From positions 2,741,844 through 2,805,843 of the forward strand of contig JAQFVV010006293.1 of the NCBI GenBank assembly GCA_028023455.1: 64,000 bases of DNA, read 5' to 3'. Origin of the DNA: Epiperipatus broadwayi. Taxonomy: Eukaryota; Onychophora; Udeonychophora; Euonychophora; Peripatidae. Of this stretch, positions 56,481 to 64,000 are shown in pieces (positions within the stretch are counted from its first letter, which is position 1; the number at the start of each line of letters is the position of its first letter). The notes below the pieces were generated by a model that was not told the DNA's origin, did no database searches, and was given only the letters and a program-made list of their open reading frames with translations. A program made the translations under genes and the position numbers.

Positions 56481-57971
56481 TACTTCTGGCATTGCCCCCC
56501 CCCCCCGTCACTTCTGCTAGCTTCCATTTTAAAACTAAATGATTTACCTACTCTTATTTAAACAAAAAATTATTTTCTATGATAAAATTTTAAACGAATA
56601 CATGACCAACCCTAACCCTCTTAGTTCTATTGTTTGTTTTGCTTGTCCTTCTATCCTAATTCACCCGGAGCATCCTTTTCTTTATAATTATGCATCCACA
56701 TTTATACTGTTCTATGAAATCTCAACCGACCATTAGCTGCACAGATTTGATATGTTCTGTTAAACTGAATATTAACTAACAGGTTCTTCAAACCTAAACT
56801 AGTTGCTTTCTGACATTATTTTCCTCTAACTGTCACCTGTGTCAGTTGCAGCCCACATTGGCTACCCATTGTACTGTCTGCCTCCTTTATTTGTTAACAA
56901 AGAGATGGAAACAACTATTTTCTTTTAGATTTATTTAGTATATTCCTTTTGTTTAGTTTGTATTACTATCTTTAAAGGCTTCTGATCTTTCAGATAGAGA
57001 TAATAATATCACTGGTAGGAAGCTACCAATAATACCAACTCTTTGCTACTTAATTATAACACTGGTCATCCAAGCACTTTATTTATTTTAATGAAAAACC
57101 TTTAGGCGTGAGTTAATTACAATGTAATTAATATACTTGCTCAACCAGCTACGAATTTAGTACTTGATCTCCCCAGCTAGCTCATCGAATTTTAACTACT
57201 CTCAATTCTCCATCTATACTATGAATATCTATTTCTCAATATTTATGCCACAAATATTTGACCAATAGAACACTTATGCATTATTACTTTTATGGCATAA
57301 ATCCCTCCCTTACTTTTAACCTTACCTCAAATTATCTACCTAACAATAATTAAAATATTTTACATCCAGCTTTCCTTAAATGCTCATTCTTACCTTATAA
57401 TAAATGTGTACACACATTGTATTAAAGTATACACACATATACATTCAAATAATAAATAAAAGCATACACATAATTAATGAGATATTTGATTTAAAAGTTT
57501 TATTATGAAAACTAAGCTATGCATGTAGATAGATCATGAAAATTAATAGTTCTATGCTTGATTAAATTTAAATTATAGTTTTTGATATGTTTAAGATTTG
57601 AGGGCAAAAAATGAATGATTTATCTAGGATTTGAATACTTTCATATGCGAATAAGGCAATGTAGCTTTCTGCTGATTCTCCTGATTCCAACTGGTTCATA
57701 TGGATAGGAATTTACTTGTGGATCTTGGCATGGATACTCTGATGATTTCCAGTTTTTACATGAACTTGATTTCTCCCTCAAACTAACATGTTATTGCAGA
57801 GAGGTTCAGACCGGCAGCACAATCTGATGGGTTTAGCAATGCATTCTAGATGATAGAACATTCATTCCGAGTTATTTCAATATATTTTTAGATCAATTTT
57901 GATGAATTCTGAATAATTAATAACTTTTTAATGATTTTTTAATGAATGCCTGAGTAAATATAACAATACAA
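56481..57971. other. LTR-element leader or nested repeat, no gene seen
   Basis: 1.5 kb between gag and the PBS has no frame with motifs. TACCCATTGTACTG near 56870 could mark another LTR/PBS junction, but I could not pair it. Confidence 0.35.
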
Positions 57972-57989
57972 ATTCTCCCTTAATAGCCA
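57972..57989 (-). promoter_or_regulatory. Candidate primer binding site
   Basis: TGGCTATTAAGGGAGAAT on the minus strand starts one base after the LTR end and begins TGG, complementary to tRNA CCA. Confidence 0.45.
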
Positions 57990-57990
57990 G

Positions 57991-58528
57991 TGTTCCTTAT
58001 CTGAGGATCGATCGAGCAATCTGCTGCAATCCTATTGAGCTTTCATTCTTTTTATTCAAGAGTTCAAGATTCATTCTAGTCCTTCCATTGGCTTTTTTTA
58101 TTTTAATCAAACAGTAGTACTTAGTCCCTTTGTTTGTTAATTATATTTCCATTGTTTTGATTTGAAGTTTTCAGTTCTTTTATTTGCATTGCATTAGCTT
58201 TCAATTTTATCATTTTAAGAAAATTCCTTTCTTTTAACTCTTATTTGTAGATACACACATTCCATATTACAAGAGAAAATGAGATATTTATATTATACAT
58301 TAATTTAAAATAAATAATGTTAATCATTTTTCCTTTAATTATTATACATTACCAAAATATTTCCCCCTCCCCTTTCTTTTGTTCTTTTCTTTTTCTCAAA
58401 CTTTCATGAAAATCTTTCTGAACTTTAAACTTTTTTTTTTTTAAAAAATAATAATTTTTTAAAATTTTATTTCAATAAAATTTACTCTTGATAAATACTA
58501 GAAATATGTAACAACCTACATCGGTACA
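57991..58528 (-). repeat. 5' LTR of the gag-only element
   Basis: On the minus strand it starts TGTACCGATGTAGG and ends GGAACA. It is the uninterrupted partner of 53261-55121. Confidence 0.8.
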
Positions 58529-59190
58529 ATATATATATTGAACCAATCAATCTAAGTCCTAGATTGAGGTTCATTGCTGTCCTATCAACTCACCAAGATG
58601 CCTGTTAAAACCCTATATTTGATCCCGCTCCTTAATAAAGTGGTATGTGTATTTATCTGAGAGGCATAGATATATAACTTATTAAATCAATTTATGGAAT
58701 AAATAGGATTTTATTTTCATATTTTATTAAATTTCATAACAAACAATATGTCTCGGATGTGTGCATATATAACACGAGAGTATGTATATATAATGTTGAA
58801 AGAATATTTGTACGATTTTAAAAAGATTATTATAAATATATTTTTTAATTTCTTTTTAAAAAAAAAGATTGTTTAAAATTCAAGATAGAAGTTGTGGTCA
58901 ATAATTGTCCAAAAAATAGTGTAAGGGAGTGAAATAGCGTATTGTTCAGAAAAAGTAAAAAGTAAAACTTTAATTAAAATTCCTAGATAAAAGTAAATCA
59001 AACAATACTAATGGATTTTGGATAGTTATCTTATGACTACATCTGCCATAACAACTGAAGTTATAAAAAATAAAGAAAAGGTCGTAGATCGGAATGTTGC
59101 TAAATGCATTACTGAGCATGTACACAATTTAGATATAAAAGAGCAGATTTTTAATCAAAAGGAGAAGAGCTGAATTTATGTGACTGCTGC
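58529..59190. other. No gene seen
   Basis: AT-rich sequence without recognised features. Confidence 0.5.
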
Positions 59191-59194
59191 TAAC

Positions 59195-59398
59195 CTATTC
59201 CATGTTGTTTGTTCCCAGAATCTCTGAGTAGAAAGGGACTTCAAGCCACCATTCCCCTTGCCCTAAGATGATCTCCCTACCATGCTGAGTCTGAGTTACA
59301 TCTTTTGACCAGTGCCTGAGTGGATGCCCTCCAAATAAAAATGTGTTCCTGCCTGCCTTGAAGACATCATTGCTATATTTAAATATGTAGGTGTCCAT
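59195..59398 (-). CDS. Unidentified 67-codon frame in a GC-richer island
   Basis: The peptide includes FLFGGHPLRHWSKDV and ILGQGEWWLEVPFYS. Composition differs clearly from the AT-rich surroundings. I recognise no family; a piece of a transposon or processed transcript is likely. Confidence 0.25.
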   Translation of the reverse strand: MDTYIFKYSNDVFKAGRNTFLFGGHPLRHWSKDVTQTQHGREIILGQGEWWLEVPFYSEILGTNNME

Positions 59399-59952
59399 AT
59401 TTAAAATGCTTATTACTGCTAGCCTTATGCCTGTGTAACTTTTATAAACTAGAATTTTTTTTATTATCTATTTAATCTTTTAAGAACTTGCCAGACAGCA
59501 AGCATTATATCTATAGGTTTTTAACCCTAAATTATCTAACTGTAATTATAATCGTCTGACTCATGCTTGCTTTTATATTTGTTTCTTTAGTGCAGTAAAA
59601 TTTTTGGTATTAATAATTGATTTGATGTTATATGTATATAAAATATAGAATATTGATTAACTCCGATCATACAAGCTGCATTTCTATTTCTATAGAAAAG
59701 GGGGGGGGGTAGATTTAATTAAATCATTTATTTTATTAATGCTTCACTAGGCTCATAGGATTGAGTTTTAATGAATCATCAAAGGCTTTTTTCTAGTAGT
59801 AGTTAGGTTTTGTTTAAATATCTAAAATACAATTTTTAATTTTCTCTGGAGTAGACTTATAGATATATTGGTTTTCTTTATTGATGTATCCAAGTTTGCC
59901 CAAGCTGCTGAGTAATTATTTCTTCTTAGCATTTAAATTGCACAAATCTATT

Positions 59953-60357
59953 TTCCTCTCTAAATGATAATAGTGTTAAGAGGGAGGGGGAGATTTAAGC
60001 TTTAATAAAATGATTATAATTCTATTGAAAAATCTTTCTTATAATTTTTATATGGAAGTATTTGAAATGTATTCACACTGTATATTTACTAAACCATTTG
60101 TAGGCCATAATTATTATTCTGAAATGTCTGAAAGATTCTTATGATTGCCGCATTTTTCTCACTAAATGATAATAGTGTTAAGAGGGAGAGGGAGATTTAA
60201 GCTCTAAGAAAATGACTATAATTCTATTGAAAAGTCATTCTTATAATTTTTATATGGAAGTATTTGAAATGTATTCACACTGTATATTTACTAAACCATT
60301 TGTAGGCCATAATTATTATCCTGAAATGTCTGAAAGATTCTTATGATTGCCACATTG
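59953..60357. repeat. Tandem duplication, period about 202 bp
   Basis: Two copies beginning CTAAATGATAATAGTGTTAAG (59960 and 60162, minus the last base for brevity) and running through TGTAGGCCATAATTATTAT are about 95% alike by eye. No coding or ribozyme motif. Confidence 0.9.
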
Positions 60358-62380
60358 TTTGCATAGGTTAGGTTAAGTGATTCTCTTTCCGATTTGCCCA
60401 TATATTGCCCAGGAAATCTCACCATTCTTGATTCGCCTGTACCTCATTCCAGGGAATCCTGAATTATCTTCATTGTATGTCCAAATTAGGAGTATAACCT
60501 ATCTCCTGAACATGTTAAACTAGTGTTGTTGGAGCTCTGCTTGGATAGCTGTATGCCAGACCATTGCAACTTCACACCTAGCAAGTTCTTTTTAAGTATT
60601 GGTCCACTTGAAGTAGCATGCTTTCATCATCTTCGTTATTGATTTATAAAAGTGTAAATCGGCCAAGATGCTGTATCTTCCTTCCTAACATATATGCACA
60701 CACCACCATCCCCTCCTTTTGTTTTATCATATGCCTAGTTAGTAAAATCTACAGTGGTAATACACTTACTAATGATTTATATCTTAAAGTAATTTCGTTG
60801 GAGTTTTGATCCAATTATTTTAAATTGCTCTTCCCCCTTCTTAAAATCAAGCAAAGGTTCGCTTTACATGTGTAATTTGGATATATTATATGAATAAAAT
60901 ATTTATTCATTGTATTTCAAAAACCGTTGGTTTCTTTAAAAAGAGTTATAAATCACTTTGTTTAGAATAATCTTAATGGAAAATGTCTTTATGTAATATC
61001 ACGATTAAGTTATTGTTTTACAAATTAGCGAAACCTTTGAAATTATATTCCTGTTTCAAGGCTACTATATATGAGTTTTGTTTACTACCAGACAAATATA
61101 TTATCTTAATCTGAATAAAGTATACTCTTGAATGTTTTTCTTTATGTGCGCTCCCGCACTATATAGCTGTATTAAAACAAAATCAGTATTAAATGTTATT
61201 TTATTATTCACTTGTAAATCATGTAAACTCTTGAATATTTTTACATATGCTTCCACACTATATATATATCTGTGTTAAAAATACCAATATTAAATATATA
61301 TATATTCTCTTGTAAATCAAATCCACAGCATGAAATCGGAAAGTATAAATGTTTTAATCATTAAATAAATCTTTGTCATTAAACATTATCTCGTAGTTGA
61401 ATCCCATCATTTTAGTTAGTATAGTTTTTTGATCCTAATTAAGCTAACTTTTGGTTTACTCAAGGTCTCCAAAATCATCATCATCACTGTAGATCTCATG
61501 TAATATGCTACAGCTCTGGGCTGTGAAATAATTAATTTACATGATATCACTGTAGGTGTTATCCATAATGTTATAGAGTTGGAGCATGGGCAAGTAGGTT
61601 AGAACCCATGAGTGCCCCTGACCTGTGTATCTTGTGCAAGATTGGATTTGAGGTACTCTTGTCCAGATTCTAAGTCTTGTGAGATGGATATATATATCTA
61701 TGACTGGTACAATATATATATAGATGCTTTCACCTATTACTAGAGACTGGTACTAACCACATGGTTAAGTTGTGTTCAAACCCATGCTAGTGATTATATA
61801 ATTGGCATTAGGTGAAGCACAAATATGTACAGCAATATTTACAGCTTTATATCCCTCGACTCTGGGGAATGAAAAAAAAACAAAAAAAAACAACCTTTTA
61901 CTTATTGTATTTTTCAGTAATGAGAGAATGACTGAGGTTTAATTGATGGACAACTTCTGATATTACACAAGATACATCAACATTATGATCATTAGATACA
62001 TAAGTCCTCATTATATGATAAATGAATTTACCTATTTTTATTCCCTATGATTAACTCACTAATTTATAAGTAATCCTAAGAAACAACAACAGCATGTTGA
62101 CAACTTTTAATCTTTACCCAAATTCATTCCTTGAGGTCAATCCAATGGTCCCTTAAAATCCGAAAACTTTCCCCAGATCTGGGGTATTGACTTTAAACTT
62201 CTTGCATTAAAAATTCCTTTGCTGATTCCATTGTCAGCTAGGATGAAGGCATTATTCTCACATTTCCTTTATATACAGTATGGCCCTTGTTATAACAGGA
62301 AGAATTTCTGAAACTCATTATTGACATTACTAGGTCTGGGCACTAGTACCCAAACTTGGTCCCTTTATGAAATAGGTTGA
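60358..62380. other. No gene seen
   Basis: 60360-60640 and 61470-61870 are GC-richer repeat-like islands with no recognised frame. The rest is AT-rich. Confidence 0.45.
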
Positions 62381-62399
62381 ATGATTTCTTCAGCAATTA

Positions 62400-63900
62400 C
62401 TGTTTCTTTAAGGGAAATTGCAATGTCCATTATTTCTTTATAAACCTCAATTTTCTCTACAATTTCTTCCCGTTTCTTTTCTTCCATAATTTCTATCTTT
62501 TCCATTTCAATATCTTTTGTTGTAATATATTTCACTGCTGTGATTATTTCTGAAAGAAGTTTTTCTCTTCAATTATTTCTAAATCAACATTTATTTTTTC
62601 TATTTCACTTTTTACATTTTCCACTTTTTCTGCTTTTTGTAAAAGCTTTATGTATTCACCTATGATGGGTATTATTTCTTCCTCAAGTAATGCAATTACT
62701 TCAATAATTTCTTTTTAATCACTATTTCCTTTTTTCACTACCAAATTCTGCTTCTATTTCTTCTACAGCAATTGGCTCAATCTTTTTTTCAATCCCTGCT
62801 AATTCAATCCTTTTTTCTGGTACTTTCATTTTTGTAAATTCTATTTCTGTAATTGATACTAGCTTAGTCTCAATTTCTTCATATATTGCTTCTCTTTTTG
62901 AACTTTTAGAAATATCTTCAACAGTTAACAGTGTTTCTGAAGGTAGACTGATAGTTTCAATAACATCCTCAGTAACTTCAATTTCTTCCTTTTTTAACAC
63001 TCTCAATGTCTGCTTCATCTGTCCTTTACACTGGGTTTCATAATATGTTCTTCAATTTTCTTCTTTTCTATAATAGCATATTCAACTTCTAGTTTTTTTG
63101 ATATATCTTTAGATGAAAGTTGTAGACTTTCTTCAACTTGTTCTAATTCAACAATATCCTCAGAATCTTTTTTTGTTTTAACATATTCACTACTAGAATA
63201 TCATTTTCAATGATTACCAATACCTTTTTTTCAATATTAACTTGTAACATTTCTTCTTCTACAACTTCTGAATCAAATTTTTGCTCAAACTGTTCTGGTA
63301 TAATAATACCAGCTATTTCTTGTAATCTTATTTCAGATGGAAGTTTTTTCTTCTACTATTTCTAATTGTTCTAGTTCCTCTGTAACCTCATCTTTTGTTG
63401 ATTCATACCTATCTGCCCTATCTCTCATGTTTTCTCACTCCAGCTGTTCAGTTGCTTTAGCATCCCAATTTCTCTTCTAACATCATCTTGATCTTCTGAG
63501 TCCCCTTTTTGTGCATTTCTCTACAGTCATTTGGTTTGACTCCAGCAGTCTAGCTTCGATTTTCTCTGCATTCCTTTGGTTTGACTCCAATTCCTTTGTT
63601 TTGGCTCCAGCTGTCTAACTTCCATTTCTTTTGAAATTCTCATCATACTCTGTGTTACAGCTATTAAATTTTCATCTCACTGTGGAGGTATGTGGTTTTG
63701 TTTAACATCATGGAGAAGTATAAGCCGATTCTTCATAGTGACCTCTAAAATTTGTTCTTCCAGATTACCATCTTCTAAGGGGATGCTGGTATCACCTCTC
63801 TTATCCCTGATTTCTTTCTGGCTATAATCCATAGTTGATATTTGCTAGGTTTCTAACATCTCCTTAAATCTTTCTGACTAATCACAAATATTATTGTTTT
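62400..63900 (-). pseudogene. Decayed Glu/Ile/Lys-rich coding sequence
   Basis: The minus strand shows long stretches of Glu-, Ile- and Lys-rich peptide in changing frames, best preserved at 63018-62722 (98 codons, KEEIEVTEDVIETISLPSE). Similar words recur (EEIE, VIE, EDIS, LEQVEESLQLSSKDIS near 63150). A repetitive, probably helical protein is suggested. An upstream part near 63480-63660 is Gln/Asn/Lys-rich with repeated VKPN-like units. I cannot name a family; it could be the gag-like protein of a retroelement or a low-complexity host protein relic. Confidence 0.35.
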
Positions 63901-64000
63901 ATAAACTCTACTCTGAAATCTATATAATTTATGCCTGCTTTATACTAAAATGTTGATCTCCTCTCCCTCTGTTTAATCATCTTCCCATTTCTCTTCTAAC

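Noticed and set aside
55813-56561. Plus-strand frames of 104-189 codons
   Set aside because: They are shadows of the minus-strand gag and coiled-coil sequence; Phe/Ser/Leu-rich antisense of Glu/Lys codons.

Overview
The window looks like AT-rich, intron-poor, non-coding sequence from an invertebrate metazoan nuclear genome. I base this on Penelope-like elements with GIY-YIG domains, APE-type and RTE-type LINEs, Ty3/gypsy fragments, hAT and pogo-like DNA transposons, Pol II-style signals and long ATT microsatellites. There is no operon structure, no bacterial gene and no host gene I can name. I cannot assign a species. Almost everything recognisable is a mobile element, mostly broken and often nested.

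The most striking content is a set of hammerhead ribozymes in tandem units of about 420-450 bp, resembling the small ribozyme-bearing retroelements called retrozymes. I see three diverged but related families. Family A is at 1406-2407 and 43857-44940. Family B is at 10248-11067 and 18647-19468. Family C is at 46690-48160, with relics near 26.2-27.3 kb and 37.0-37.3 kb. Stems I and II change in a compensatory way between families, while the CUGANGA and GAAA cores, a palindromic stem III and a cleavable UC are kept in the best copies. Both A loci and the C locus have the same layout: one inverted copy followed by two direct copies. The 43857 insertion has a 14-bp target-site duplication inside a Penelope reading frame.

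Layout. 0-2.4 kb: retrozyme A1. 4.9-8.4 kb: two decayed LINE reverse-transcriptase relics, one carrying a hAT-type MITE with a perfect 8-bp duplication, followed by a folded ATT/AAT microsatellite. 8.9-15.2 kb: an APE-type LINE relic hosting retrozyme B and a 2.8-kb Penelope-like element (PLE) with 223-bp pLTRs. 15.2-17.7 kb: a non-coding segment with a textbook TATA/Inr promoter. 17716-18215: a 500-N gap. 18216-23317: a second copy of 9.8-17.7 kb that lacks the PLE, probably the other haplotype or a false duplication. 23.7-24.8 kb: a pogo-like element. 25-37 kb: mostly gene-free, with tandem repeats and a possible solo LTR. 37.4-45.8 kb: an old PLE interrupted by a nearly complete 5.9-kb LINE, retrozyme A2 and a tRNA-like sequence. 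46.7-48.2 kb: retrozyme C. 48.4-52.6 kb: a hAT transposase relic split by a rearranged gypsy fragment. 53.3-58.5 kb: a gag-only LTR element on the minus strand, one LTR of which carries a pogo-like insertion. 59-64 kb: a tandem duplication and a Glu-rich decayed frame.

As a system, the PLEs and LINEs are the plausible source of reverse transcriptase for the non-coding ribozyme units. The PLE pLTRs also carry hammerhead-like sequence. Every coding element here is frameshifted or stopped, but several breaks in the 37.6-43.5 kb LINE lie in or near A-runs and may be consensus errors.
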